Shown here one piece after another: positions 44,073 through 53,322 of a stretch of 64,000 nucleotides of DNA. Source of the DNA: Nocardia sp. SYP-A9097 (GTDB lineage Bacteria; Actinomycetota; Actinomycetes; Mycobacteriales; Mycobacteriaceae). The stretch's first letter is position 1, and each line of letters opens with the position of its first letter. A program made the translations under genes and the position numbers. The stretch lies in the NCBI RefSeq assembly GCF_009649815.1, contig NZ_WJIC01000005.1, positions 357,473-421,472 of the forward strand, given 5' to 3'. The notes under the pieces were generated by a model that ran no database searches, was not told where the DNA came from, and saw only the letters and a list, made by a program, of their open reading frames with translations.

Positions 44073-44519
44073 CTAGTCGGCGGTACGAACCGTCGCGGCG
44101 ACTCGCTCGCGCAGTGTCATGTTCTGTTGGCGCATGAGTGGCTCGTTGGCGGTGAGCAGACGGCGCAGGGGTGTGGCCAGTAGGCCGGTATAGGTGTCCG
44201 ATTGGATCACCCGGGTACCACCGGATTCATCGTCGACGAGCCGGAATTCGTGCAGTCCGCTGAGCAGGCGTGGGTGGAACAGGACGGCGTCCCAGCGCAG
44301 CAGGTGGCCGGGTTCGAGTGCTACCACGGTGGGGTGGGCGGGGACCGCGCGACCACCCGGGCCGACAATGCGGACGTTGAGTCGTGCGCCGACAGTGAGG
44401 TCGCCGTCGATACTCCGAATGGTCGGACTCCACTGCGGATAGGCGGCGAAATCGGTGAGGACGGACCAGACCCGTTCGCGCGGAGCGGGAATGGCGATCT
44501 CGGTGTCGAGGCGGTTCAT
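44073..44519 (-). CDS. SRPBCC-family (START/polyketide-cyclase-like) protein, last gene of the terpene-polyketide operon
   Basis: 148 residues with the helix-grip pattern of SRPBCC proteins (EIAIPAPRERVWSVLTDFAA YPQWSP, then HLLRWDAVLFHPRLLSGLHE and RVIQSDTYTGLLATPLRRLL). These proteins bind hydrophobic ligands in a deep pocket; some cyclise polyketides, others carry lipids. Its ATG overlaps the ispH stop (ATGA), so it is part of the operon. A role in binding or shaping the terpene-polyketide product is inference; an unrelated housekeeping role is possible. Confidence 0.8.
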   Translation of the reverse strand: MNRLDTEIAIPAPRERVWSVLTDFAAYPQWSPTIRSIDGDLTVGARLNVRIVGPGGRAVPAHPTVVALEPGHLLRWDAVLFHPRLLSGLHEFRLVDDESGGTRVIQSDTYTGLLATPLRRLLTANEPLMRQQNMTLRERVAATVRTAD

Positions 44520-45481
44520 ACGGATTCCTCGGCCGGTGCGGTGAGGCGTGCGGGGAGCCCGAATTCGATGTTCTCGGCCGCGGCGCGCAGGATTTCGATG
44601 TTGGCGAAGCCGTGTTCGGTGAGCGCCGCGAGGAGTTCGTCGACGAGCTCCTCCGGTGCGCTCGCGCCCGCGCTGACGCCGACCGTGGTGATGCCGTCGA
44701 GCCAATGTGCCTGGAAGTGACCGACATCGGGCACCAGGTGGGCGCGGGCACCCCTGGTGGCCGCCACCTCCACCATGCGCACCGAGTTGCTGGAATTGGT
44801 GGAGCCCACGACCAGGACGAGTTCGGCGCGGTCGGCGAGGATTTTGACCGCCTGCTGCCGGTTCTCGCTGGCGTAGCAGATATCGCTGGTGGGCGGGGCC
44901 GCCAGATTCGGGAAGCGTTCGCGCAGCACTGCGGTGATTTCCTCGGTCTCGTCCAGCGACAGGGTGGTCTGGGTCAGAATCGCGGTGGGGGCGGCGATGT
45001 CGATATCGAGTTCCTGTGCGTCCTGGCGGGTTTCGACAATGACGGTGCTGTCGGGGGCCTCGCCGAAGGTGCCCTCGACCTCCTCGTGACTGGCGTGGCC
45101 GACCAGCAGCAGGGTGCGGCCGTCGCGGGCGAAACGGCGTGCCTCCTGATGCACCTTGGCGACCAATGGACAGGTGGCGTCGATGACGTCGAGGCCGCGG
45201 CGTGCGGCATTGTCACGTACGGCGGGAGCGACCCCGTGGGCGGAGAAGATACACAGCGCCCCTTCCGGTACCTCTTCCTCGGAGTCCACGAAAATCGCTC
45301 CGCGCGAACGGAGATCGGCGACGACGCGATGGTTGTGCACGATTTCCTTGCGCACATAGACCGGCGGTCCGTACCGCTGCAGCGCCTGGTCGGCGATCGC
45401 TATCGCCCGCCGGACTCCCGCGCAGAAGCCGCGCGGTTCGGCGAGCAGGACGGTGCGCTTCGGCGCGGTGCTATCCGGCAT
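44516..45481 (-). CDS. ispH: 4-hydroxy-3-methylbut-2-enyl diphosphate reductase (IspH/LytB) inside the biosynthetic operon
   Basis: 321 residues. The three Fe-S cysteines are at 20 (EPRGFCAGV), 104 (DATCPLVAKVH) and 202 (SDICYASENRQQA). Substrate-binding motifs VHNHRVV, SAHGV and TNSSNSVRM are present. IspH makes IPP and DMAPP from HMBPP in the last MEP step with electrons from ferredoxin or flavodoxin. ATG 45481 overlaps the end of the PKS gene by 11 bp, so it is translated from the cluster mRNA. The genome should have another, housekeeping copy; this one presumably boosts prenyl precursors for the neighbouring prenyl transferase. Confidence 0.95.
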   Translation of the reverse strand: MPDSTAPKRTVLLAEPRGFCAGVRRAIAIADQALQRYGPPVYVRKEIVHNHRVVADLRSRGAIFVDSEEEVPEGALCIFSAHGVAPAVRDNAARRGLDVIDATCPLVAKVHQEARRFARDGRTLLLVGHASHEEVEGTFGEAPDSTVIVETRQDAQELDIDIAAPTAILTQTTLSLDETEEITAVLRERFPNLAAPPTSDICYASENRQQAVKILADRAELVLVVGSTNSSNSVRMVEVAATRGARAHLVPDVGHFQAHWLDGITTVGVSAGASAPEELVDELLAALTEHGFANIEILRAAAENIEFGLPARLTAPAEESV

Positions 45482-48400
45482 GGCGGTTGTCCATTCGCTC
45501 GGAGGGGGCATCGGCGTCGGTGACTAGGGCGTGTAATTGTGTGGGGGTAATGGGACCGAGCAGGGTCCGAACGGGCACGGTCCGACCGAAGGCCGATTTG
45601 ATCTTGGTGCGCAGCTCCACGGCGAGCAGTGAATCCAAGCCGATGGCGCGCAGGCGGTTGGCATTGCGCACCACCGAGACATCGGTGATCTTGAGGGTTG
45701 TCATGATCAGCGACTCCATCGGATCGATCTGCTCGACCGGTGTGGCCGTCACCGATTCGACCGGGGCCGAACGGGTTTCGCCGCCGGAACTCGGACGTAG
45801 CTCATGTAGCAGCGCGTCGCGACGCAATACCTGATACCGCCCGCCGAACTCCGCCCAGTCGGCGGGGTAGCAGACGGGGAGGTCGGTGTTCGGCGTGGAC
45901 AGGACGTTCCACAGGAACGTATGCCCCTCGGCCGCACCGATTTCCCCGACCCCGGCGGGGGTGAACGTACGGGTGGGATCGAGGTCGCGCAACATACCCG
46001 CCCCGGCCCAGAAGCCCCACCGAACACCCCGGACCCGAACACCGTCGGCAGCCGCGAGAATCCCCTCCATGGCGGCATTGGCGGCACCGTAGTGGGCGAA
46101 CTGTGGTGACGGGAGCACCGCCGACGCGGACGAATAGGCCACGAGCATATGCGCGTTGGTGCGACGGGCGATCTCGACCAGATGCCGGGTGCCGTCGACC
46201 TTCGGAGTCAGCACCCGAACCCAGTCGGAGCGACCGAGTTCGGTGAGCGGACCGGTCGACAGCCGACCGGCGAGGTGGAAGAGGAACAACTCATCGGCAT
46301 CGACCCGGCTCAGCCGCTCTTCGAGCAGCTCCACCGCCGATTCTTCGCCGATGTCGCAGCGCAGATAGTCGAAAGACCCTTCAGCGCCGGTACTTTCACG
46401 GGTGCCGACAAGAATGATCTCGTCGAACGCGCGGGCGGCCAGATCGGCGGCCAGCGCGGAGCCGAGGCCGCCGTTTCCGCCCACGATCAGCGCCGCCCTG
46501 CGGGGCTCGGCAGCCGCTTGCGTCCGGCCGGTCCGACGTTCTCCGGAATCCGTGTGGCCCAGCAGCGCTGTCTCGGCATCGGTTGGGTCGGTCCGATACC
46601 CGAGTGCCCGTGGCCAAGCACCCGTCGGTGCGTGCTCGGGCGGGGTGAGCATCGCCCGGTCCGCTGCCCACAGCACATCCGGGAGCCGTCGTGCCTGCCC
46701 ATACCGCTGTGGCATGGGCCGAATACCGATACCGCGCGGCCCGTGATTCGGATCGGACCAGACGACTTCGATATCGCAGGCTCGATTCGAATGCAGTCGC
46801 ACTTGGGCGGACCAGTCGTCGAGGTTGCGGTCGGTGGGGTGGGAGTAGTGCGGTCGCGACCGTGGCGGCTGCTCGGAAAGCCGTGCCGCCCAGAGATTGC
46901 CGACCCCATCCCGTCGTACCCGATGCTCACCGCGCTCGGAGAGTTCGCGAATCGACGGCAGCTCACCGAGCGGGCGGCCCGCCGCAGTGGAGATGACGGC
47001 GACGCCGAGTGTCGGGAACTCGTAGGGGAGTGCCCCGGCCAGTGCCAAGAGGAATCCGGTGACAGCTCCGGTGAATTCGTCGGCGGGCGGGTGCTCGATA
47101 TCGTCCACGACGAGACCCAGCGGCACGTTGGCCTCTGCGGCCGTACGAGCCAGCCCGGTCAGCGCCTGCCCCAGCCCGGCCAGATAATCGGTCAGCGTCG
47201 CGGTCGGGTCGTCGGAGGGCGTCCGGGCGTCGATGAGCAGTTCGTGCCCCGCGTCGGCGGCGGAAGCCACAGCGGCACCGGGCACTTCGCCACCGAGCAG
47301 GTCGAACAGATCGACCACGCGCTGCTCGCCCCGCTCGAACGCACTGGTCAGCGGTGCCCAGACACGGTGCAGTGCTGGAATTGGAGATCGGCTCTCCAAC
47401 GGTCGAATTCGCACGCCCTCGCATCGGATGGCCAGCCGGTCATCGGCATCGAGGATGGCGATGTCGAACCCCGACCCGGTGCCGCTCGGTGCGATGATCG
47501 AACGGGCGTATCCGCGCAGTCGGGGCTGGTAGAAGGTCATGCGGTCCACCCCCTCGAAATAGAAGGGGCTATGAGCTTCCCCGCCGTCGGTTAGTCCGTA
47601 GTGCACCGCCGCCAGCCCGTGCAGCGCCGCATCGAACAGCGCGGGATCGATCTCGCCTCCGATCGGTGTCGAATCGTCGAGACCGGCTGTGATGGAGTCC
47701 AACTCGGAGACGACACAGGCGTGCGAGGTCGAGGCCCAGAGCTCGGCAATGGAACGGAATGGCCCGTTCCACAGGTTTCCCGCCGCATCGAATGCGCGGT
47801 AGAACTCGGCGACCGGCAGGGGCGAAAGATTGAACGGCAAATCAATGGTCGGGGTCGCGGTGATGGCGTCGACAGGTGCGACGGTCGCCGTACAGCACAG
47901 CACGGGAGCGGCCGCGGGATCGGTGGTGAAGTGGACCTCCACCTGATTTCCGGTGCGCGACACCGTGAGTGCGAGCTGCTCGGTCTCGTCGTCGAGGACG
48001 ATCGCCTCCACGAACCGCACCGAGTCGATGCGCAGCGGAAGGTCGGCTCGGTGCAGGGTGCGCACGATATAGCTGAGCGTCAGCGTCCCCGGTGCGACCG
48101 TCTCGGCACGGACCTGATGTCCGGCCACCACTTGCAACTGTGGGCCGCTGAGCCGGTAGGTCACCGACTCGGCGGCTCGGCTCACGAGCGGAGCGGGTGC
48201 GGTCGTTGCGCGTGCGGCGGGCCGCAGCGACGGGACGCGGCGCGGCGCATGCTTCCACGCAAGCGCAGTGGCCAGTTCGGATGTCCACTGCGGCAGGTGT
48301 TTTGGTCGCAGCGGCACATTCGCGGTGAAGAGCGCCCCGAGGGTGGTGCGCAGGAAGTCGCCGCCGTCGAGCGCGTCGGTGGCCAGCACGGTGCCGGTGA

Positions 48401-50723
48401 ATTGAGCGCGCAGATGCCCGGCCAGCACCGCGCGTGGCCCGATATCGACAATGACCTCATACCCGTCCTCGGCCAAACACGCGGCAACCGGCGGTAATTC
48501 GACCGGGGCACGCAGATTGTCGAGCCAATGTTGCCGTGCCACGAAGGATTGTGGCGTGGCGGCGGCCGTGGAGCTCGAGGAGTAGAACGGCACATCGGCG
48601 GCACATCCCTCGTCGAGCGCCGTGGCCGTGGCGAACTCCGGCAGCGCCGCCTCCACGAATCTGCTGTGCGAACCGAAGACGACCTCGAGGGCGCGCGCCT
48701 CATGCCCGTGGGCGAGAGCCGATTCCGCGATGGCCTCGATGGCGTCGCCGGGGCAGGCCAGCACCACACAACTGGGACTGTTCACCACCGCCACATCCGC
48801 CGTCGGCGGAATCCAGTCGCGGTCGCGCGCCACGTCTTCGCCGGTGATCACGATCATCCGGGTGTTCCCCGAATGCGTGCGCACGGCCTCGGTACGGGCC
48901 GCCAGCAGCCGTGCGGCCGCGTCCAGGTCGAGCGCGCCCGCGACACAGGCGGCGGCGATATCGCCGAAACTGTGGCCCAGCACGGCATCCGGCGTCACCC
49001 CGTACTCCCGCAGCGTGAACGCGATGGCGAGCTGCGACGCCCAGGTGGCGTACGGCTGTAGCGCGGCCGGGATATCGGGGCCACCGTCCATGACCGACCG
49101 TTCGTGCTCGGCCATATGGGTGCGCACCGCGGTGTAGGCGGTATGCAGATATTCGCGCAGGAGCGGGTCGCCGGTCGTGGCCGGATCGAGCCAGTGCGCG
49201 CCGAAACCGCCGAAGGCGAAGACCACCTTGGGAGTTTCGCGCCACAGCCCGGCGACGAGACCGGTCCCCAGCGTGGTCAGCGCGCGCTCGGCATCGGCGT
49301 CCGCCTGCCGCTGTTCAGTGGTGTGGTTGACGCGGTAGGCGAGTGCCGTATCGATGCGTTCGGAATCGTCGGCATCATGCACGGCGGGCAGCGCAACCCC
49401 TGCCGAGGTGAGGCGCGGCAGCGACGGAAGCGATTGGAGTGCGGTATCTTTCGGCCGTGGCGGCGCGACGAGCACAGCATGCGCATTGGTTCCGGTGATG
49501 CCGAACGAGCTGACGCCGATTACCGCGTCCTCCGGCAGCGGCAGACTCCCGCCGACCTGAGCGAACAGTCCGCGCTCGGCCGAGGACAGCTCATCGCGCA
49601 GCTCGCCGTGCGCGAGCATGGGCGGCACCGTCGCGTAATGCAGGCTCAACGCCGCCACTACGAGTCCCGCCATACCGGAGGCGGCCTCGCAGTGTCCGAT
49701 CCGTGTCTTCACCGATCCGATCGGCAACGGTCGCTCCCGATCGCCGAAAACCGCTGTGAGACCGTCGAGTTCGACCTGATCGCCGACCGTGGTGCCGGTG
49801 CCGTGCGCTTCGACGTAGGAGACTTCGGAGGGTGCGCGCCCGGCCAAGGAAAGGGCGCGGCGAATGACGTCGATCTGGCCCTCGACCGACGGGGTGGGCA
49901 GTGAACCGCTACGGCCGCCGTCATTGCCGGTGGCGACGGCTTCGATCACCGCGTAGATGCGATCGCCCTCGGCCAGTGCGTCCTCCAGCGGTCGAAGCAC
50001 GACGGCGGCGAAACCGTCACTGCGTACGAATCCGTCCGCATGGGTGGTGCCGAATTTGCAGCGCGAATCGTCGGCCAGCATGCCCGAGCGGTGGAACGAG
50101 AGCGTCTCGTACGGGTCGAGCACCAGATTGGTGGCGGTCGCCACAGCAATCGAACAGTTGCCCACGAGCAGGTTGTCGATGGCGACGGCCACCGCCGCCA
50201 GCCCGGACGAGCACGCGGTGTCGATGGTGAGCGCCGGGCCGGTCAGTCCGAAGACGTGCGACAGCCGTCCGGACAAACCGCTGCCGGTATTGCCGACATT
50301 GCTCATGGCGTCCAGGCCCGCGTCGTGGCGGGCGCTGTGCCAGTAGTCGCGGGTGATGTATCCGCTCACCACGCCGGTGGAACGGCGTTGTAGATAGTCG
50401 AGAGTGAAGCCGGCGTCACCGATGGCCTCGAACGCTGTCTCCAGCACGATGCGCTGCTGTGGGTCCATCACCTCGGCCTCGCGAGCCGAAATACCGAAGG
50501 CCGAATAGTCGAATTCGTCCCAGCCGTCGATGAATCCCCCGGTGCGGCATACCGTCTCGAAGCCGGAGTCGGTGATGTCGTGGTCGGTCAGGAACGGTGC
50601 GCGGCTCTCCGGCGCGGTCCCGATTGCGGTGTCGCGGCGCTGGAGCATGCGCCAGACTCCGGCGGGTCCGCGCCCGCCGGGCAGTCGCGCACCGATGCCG
50701 ACGATGGCGATCCGTCGATCCAT
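45471..50723 (-). CDS. Single-module reducing type I polyketide synthase, KS-AT-DH-KR-ACP
   Basis: 1750 residues. KS (1-425): Cys171 in TIDTACSSG, His307 in EAHGTGT, His344 in GHCEAASG. AT (about 498-800): Ser585 in GHSFG; the entry motif is FGGFGAHW instead of the usual FPGQGSQW, and the specificity position reads FGSHS (683-687), closer to YASHS than HAFHS. DH (about 855-1115): His869, with Ala where the motif has Gly, and Asp1031-xxx-His. KR (about 1405-1640): GGNGGLGS, Lys1508, SSAS, Tyr1545. ACP: Ser1698 in GLDSL. No ER, MT or thioesterase, so chain release needs another protein. It should make a short unsaturated or hydroxylated acyl chain, perhaps iteratively. It starts 6 bp after the ferredoxin gene. 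Confidence 0.93.
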   Translation of the reverse strand: MDRRIAIVGIGARLPGGRGPAGVWRMLQRRDTAIGTAPESRAPFLTDHDITDSGFETVCRTGGFIDGWDEFDYSAFGISAREAEVMDPQQRIVLETAFEAIGDAGFTLDYLQRRSTGVVSGYITRDYWHSARHDAGLDAMSNVGNTGSGLSGRLSHVFGLTGPALTIDTACSSGLAAVAVAIDNLLVGNCSIAVATATNLVLDPYETLSFHRSGMLADDSRCKFGTTHADGFVRSDGFAAVVLRPLEDALAEGDRIYAVIEAVATGNDGGRSGSLPTPSVEGQIDVIRRALSLAGRAPSEVSYVEAHGTGTTVGDQVELDGLTAVFGDRERPLPIGSVKTRIGHCEAASGMAGLVVAALSLHYATVPPMLAHGELRDELSSAERGLFAQVGGSLPLPEDAVIGVSSFGITGTNAHAVLVAPPRPKDTALQSLPSLPRLTSAGVALPAVHDADDSERIDTALAYRVNHTTEQRQADADAERALTTLGTGLVAGLWRETPKVVFAFGGFGAHWLDPATTGDPLLREYLHTAYTAVRTHMAEHERSVMDGGPDIPAALQPYATWASQLAIAFTLREYGVTPDAVLGHSFGDIAAACVAGALDLDAAARLLAARTEAVRTHSGNTRMIVITGEDVARDRDWIPPTADVAVVNSPSCVVLACPGDAIEAIAESALAHGHEARALEVVFGSHSRFVEAALPEFATATALDEGCAADVPFYSSSSTAAATPQSFVARQHWLDNLRAPVELPPVAACLAEDGYEVIVDIGPRAVLAGHLRAQFTGTVLATDALDGGDFLRTTLGALFTANVPLRPKHLPQWTSELATALAWKHAPRRVPSLRPAARATTAPAPLVSRAAESVTYRLSGPQLQVVAGHQVRAETVAPGTLTLSYIVRTLHRADLPLRIDSVRFVEAIVLDDETEQLALTVSRTGNQVEVHFTTDPAAAPVLCCTATVAPVDAITATPTIDLPFNLSPLPVAEFYRAFDAAGNLWNGPFRSIAELWASTSHACVVSELDSITAGLDDSTPIGGEIDPALFDAALHGLAAVHYGLTDGGEAHSPFYFEGVDRMTFYQPRLRGYARSIIAPSGTGSGFDIAILDADDRLAIRCEGVRIRPLESRSPIPALHRVWAPLTSAFERGEQRVVDLFDLLGGEVPGAAVASAADAGHELLIDARTPSDDPTATLTDYLAGLGQALTGLARTAAEANVPLGLVVDDIEHPPADEFTGAVTGFLLALAGALPYEFPTLGVAVISTAAGRPLGELPSIRELSERGEHRVRRDGVGNLWAARLSEQPPRSRPHYSHPTDRNLDDWSAQVRLHSNRACDIEVVWSDPNHGPRGIGIRPMPQRYGQARRLPDVLWAADRAMLTPPEHAPTGAWPRALGYRTDPTDAETALLGHTDSGERRTGRTQAAAEPRRAALIVGGNGGLGSALAADLAARAFDEIILVGTRESTGAEGSFDYLRCDIGEESAVELLEERLSRVDADELFLFHLAGRLSTGPLTELGRSDWVRVLTPKVDGTRHLVEIARRTNAHMLVAYSSASAVLPSPQFAHYGAANAAMEGILAAADGVRVRGVRWGFWAGAGMLRDLDPTRTFTPAGVGEIGAAEGHTFLWNVLSTPNTDLPVCYPADWAEFGGRYQVLRRDALLHELRPSSGGETRSAPVESVTATPVEQIDPMESLIMTTLKITDVSVVRNANRLRAIGLDSLLAVELRTKIKSAFGRTVPVRTLLGPITPTQLHALVTDADAPSERMDNRHAG

Positions 50724-50729
50724 GGGCAG

Positions 50730-50954
50730 TCACTCTCGTTGAGTCGCAGAAGATTTCGCGGGTGCGGCAGCATCCTCGAATAGGGCCTGGCCCGGGCAGC
50801 AGCTGACAGCGTGGCGCAGCAGGGCCGGATCAGCGGCGCGTGCGGCCGCGTCGTCGATGACCACGAGCCCGTCCTCGTCCTGGTGGAAGACCGTCGCGTC
50901 GATGAGCACGCACATGCCCGCGCCGCAGCAGCGGGACCGGTCGGCGTGGATCAC
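50730..50954 (-). CDS. 3Fe-4S ferredoxin for cytochrome P450
   Basis: 74 residues from GTG (IHADRSRCCGAGMCVLIDAT). Cysteines follow the P450-ferredoxin pattern (Cys-x5-Cys near residue 10-16 and CCPGQAL further on) with the FHQDEDGLVVI core and an Ala-rich end. Such ferredoxins pass electrons from a reductase to a neighbouring P450. It starts 2 bp after the P450 stop and is probably the electron donor to that enzyme and perhaps all four. No ferredoxin reductase is encoded in the operon. Confidence 0.88.
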   Translation of the reverse strand: MIHADRSRCCGAGMCVLIDATVFHQDEDGLVVIDDAAARAADPALLRHAVSCCPGQALFEDAAAPAKSSATQRE

Positions 50955-50956
50955 GG

Positions 50957-52168
50957 CTAGCCCGATCGCCGCACCGACAGCCGGGTCAGGCCGTGCACGA
51001 TGGTGTCGGCCTTCATCTCGTACGAGTCGAGGGCGAAGCCGTCGTAGCGTTCCAGGAAAACCCGCAGTGCCACAGTCAATTCCACGCGCGCCAACTGCTG
51101 CGCCACACACTGGTGGACGCCGAAGCCGAAGGCGAGATGGCCGCGGTCGCGGCGGGCGATATCGAGGATGTGCGGATCGGGGAAGCGGCCGCCGTCGAAG
51201 TTGGCGGCGGGCAGAGAGACCGTAATCGTCTCGCCCGGTTGGATAACCACACCACCCAACTCCACCTCTCGCAGGGCGGCGCGGGAGATGCCGTACTGGA
51301 TGATGGAGAAGAAGCGCAGGTACTCCTCCATAGCGTTCGCGATAGCGTCGTCGTCGTCGCCGCGAATACCCCTGGCCGCCTCCGGATTCTCCAGCAGGTG
51401 CAGCCAGCTCAGCGCGATCATATTGGTGGTGGTCTCATGACCTGCGGTATACAGCTGGAAGGCGACGCTGGTCATCTCGGCGTGGCTGAGCTGCCCGTCC
51501 TCGATCATATTGGTGATGAAGCCGGGCGCGTGGTCCTGCTGGCGCCGCGATACCACCTCACCCAGTTCGTCGAAGATGGTGCCGAACATCTGCCGTACCT
51601 CGTCGGCCGTGGATTCCAGCGACAGCATGCTCTCCAGACAGGTGGTCAGGATGTGGCTGACCGCCTCCTCGACGCCCAGGAGCTCGGTAATGACGAGAGC
51701 GGGCAGCGGAGACGCGACGCCCCCGACCAGATCGATGGTCTCCCCGGTACAGGCATCGAACAGCGCATTGGCGCGATCGGTAATGCTGGCCTGTAGTTTC
51801 CGCATCTCACCCAGGCGCAGCGCCGCCGCCACAATGCGGCGGTAGTGGGTGTGATCGGGCGGGTCCATGCCGACGAACATGCCGGGCCGCTCCTCCGGCG
51901 GCTGACCGTCGCCGATGGCCTCGTGAATGGCCGAGTGCCGCAGGTCAGGTCGGGAGCTGAATTCCGGCATGGTCAGCACCTTGCGGCACAGCTCGAAATC
52001 GGTGACGATCCAGCCGATATGACCTCCGGCGTAGCGCAGGCGGTGAATGGGTCCGGCATCAGCCATGCCCATGAGCCCGGTCGGCAGCTCGAAGACTCCG
52101 GTGCGGCCACGCGGAATGGTCGGCAGGGAATCCGTGGATTCGACAGGGCTGGTGGATAGTTCGGTCAT
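50957..52168 (-). CDS. Cytochrome P450 paired with ferredoxin
   Basis: 403 residues of the actinobacterial soluble type. I-helix AGHETT, K-helix EEYLRF (Glu-xx-Arg), and heme loop FGFGVHQCVAQQLAR, where Ala follows the Cys by two instead of the common Gly. N-terminal region MFVGMDPPDHTHYRR is typical. It should insert oxygen into the terpene or the acyl chain. Its ATG overlaps the stop of the acyltransferase gene (ATGA), and the ferredoxin follows at once. An in-frame extension upstream is excluded because it would run through the neighbour. Confidence 0.9.
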   Translation of the reverse strand: MTELSTSPVESTDSLPTIPRGRTGVFELPTGLMGMADAGPIHRLRYAGGHIGWIVTDFELCRKVLTMPEFSSRPDLRHSAIHEAIGDGQPPEERPGMFVGMDPPDHTHYRRIVAAALRLGEMRKLQASITDRANALFDACTGETIDLVGGVASPLPALVITELLGVEEAVSHILTTCLESMLSLESTADEVRQMFGTIFDELGEVVSRRQQDHAPGFITNMIEDGQLSHAEMTSVAFQLYTAGHETTTNMIALSWLHLLENPEAARGIRGDDDDAIANAMEEYLRFFSIIQYGISRAALREVELGGVVIQPGETITVSLPAANFDGGRFPDPHILDIARRDRGHLAFGFGVHQCVAQQLARVELTVALRVFLERYDGFALDSYEMKADTIVHGLTRLSVRRSG

Positions 52169-53322
52169 TGCCGCTCCCCGATCTCGGTGAGTGTGTGCGC
52201 CAGCGCGTCGACGAGACGGCGTACATCGGTGGGTGTGTAGTCGGCCGGGTCCGCGATGAGGGTGATATCGACCGCCCCGGACGCGGGGCTCTCGTTCACC
52301 GCGATCATCGGCAGTGCGGGAATCGAAGACTCCGGCAGGACAAGGACTTTCGTGGCGTCGGTCAGACGTGCGAACCGCCGCGCCGCGCCGCGCGCGTTGG
52401 ATACGACGAGCTGGGCGGGCACATTGTGTTCCGGCAGATAGCGGCGACCATCGCGGAACGGGGCCGCGGGGGTCTCCTCGTCCAACTGATCCATGAGTTC
52501 GGCGTCGCGGTCCTGGGCCGTGGCCAGGATCTCGGCGGGGGTGCGCGCCGAACGCGGTATCGGAACCAGGACGCCGTGGCTGCAATTGCCGATGGCGCGG
52601 GGTGGAATCTCCTGTATCCGTGCGGGATCGATGAAGACACGGCAGTCCACCGGTGCGCCCACCACCACATCGTCGGTGCCGCTGCCGACGAAAGGTGCGG
52701 CGGCCGTGGCGATTACCGCTGTCAGTGAGGCGGTGGCGGTAGCGCAAGCCTTGTCGATCGCCTGCACCAGAGCGGGTTCCAGGTGCAGGTTCACCGGCTG
52801 CGCGGGCAGCAGTGGCACGCTGGGGCCTCCACTGTAGAACTGTCGAGTCTGCCGAATCGCGTCGGCGGATTGCGGTCCGCCGAGCATCCGCTCTGCCGCG
52901 ATAGGCCAATCCAGCGCTGCCGCATCGGGTATCGACTCCGCATCAGGCTCGATTTCGATCAGCCCGAGTAAGTGATCGACGATCGAGAGAATGCCTGTCA
53001 CATCGCACAGGGCGTGGTGCAGGCGGCCCGTGACACGGGTCGTGCCCGGTTGTGAGATGTCGATGGCGAAAGCCGAGAGCGGGGCGTCCACCTGTGCGCC
53101 CTGATCGGAGGTTCCGAGGGCTGGCGCGGGCACCGCCTCGAACGCGAAGCCCTCTGGTGTGCGGGTGATTCGGCAGCCGAGTCGTGGAATGTCGGCGTAC
53201 AGCCGCGCCAATCCGCTGGCCGCCGCCTCTGGCGTCACCGTTACTGGCACCTCCACCTCGAAACCGGTCTGCCAGTCGAGGAATGCGTGGAACACCTCGC
53301 TCGGCTCCAGGAGTCGCGTCAC
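52165..53322 (-). CDS. PapA-like condensation-superfamily acyltransferase
   Basis: 385 residues of the CoA-dependent-acyltransferase/condensation fold. The catalytic motif is HHALCDV at 102-108 (HHxxxDG in the family, here with Val in the last position). Mycobacterial PapA5 uses this fold to move mycocerosyl chains from a PKS onto phthiocerol without a thioesterase. With a thioesterase-free PKS, a terpene synthase and P450s in the same operon, I infer that it esterifies an oxidised terpene with the PKS product. It is locked into the operon by ATGA overlaps at both ends. Confidence 0.82.
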   Translation of the reverse strand: MTRLLEPSEVFHAFLDWQTGFEVEVPVTVTPEAAASGLARLYADIPRLGCRITRTPEGFAFEAVPAPALGTSDQGAQVDAPLSAFAIDISQPGTTRVTGRLHHALCDVTGILSIVDHLLGLIEIEPDAESIPDAAALDWPIAAERMLGGPQSADAIRQTRQFYSGGPSVPLLPAQPVNLHLEPALVQAIDKACATATASLTAVIATAAAPFVGSGTDDVVVGAPVDCRVFIDPARIQEIPPRAIGNCSHGVLVPIPRSARTPAEILATAQDRDAELMDQLDEETPAAPFRDGRRYLPEHNVPAQLVVSNARGAARRFARLTDATKVLVLPESSIPALPMIAVNESPASGAVDITLIADPADYTPTDVRRLVDALAHTLTEIGERQ

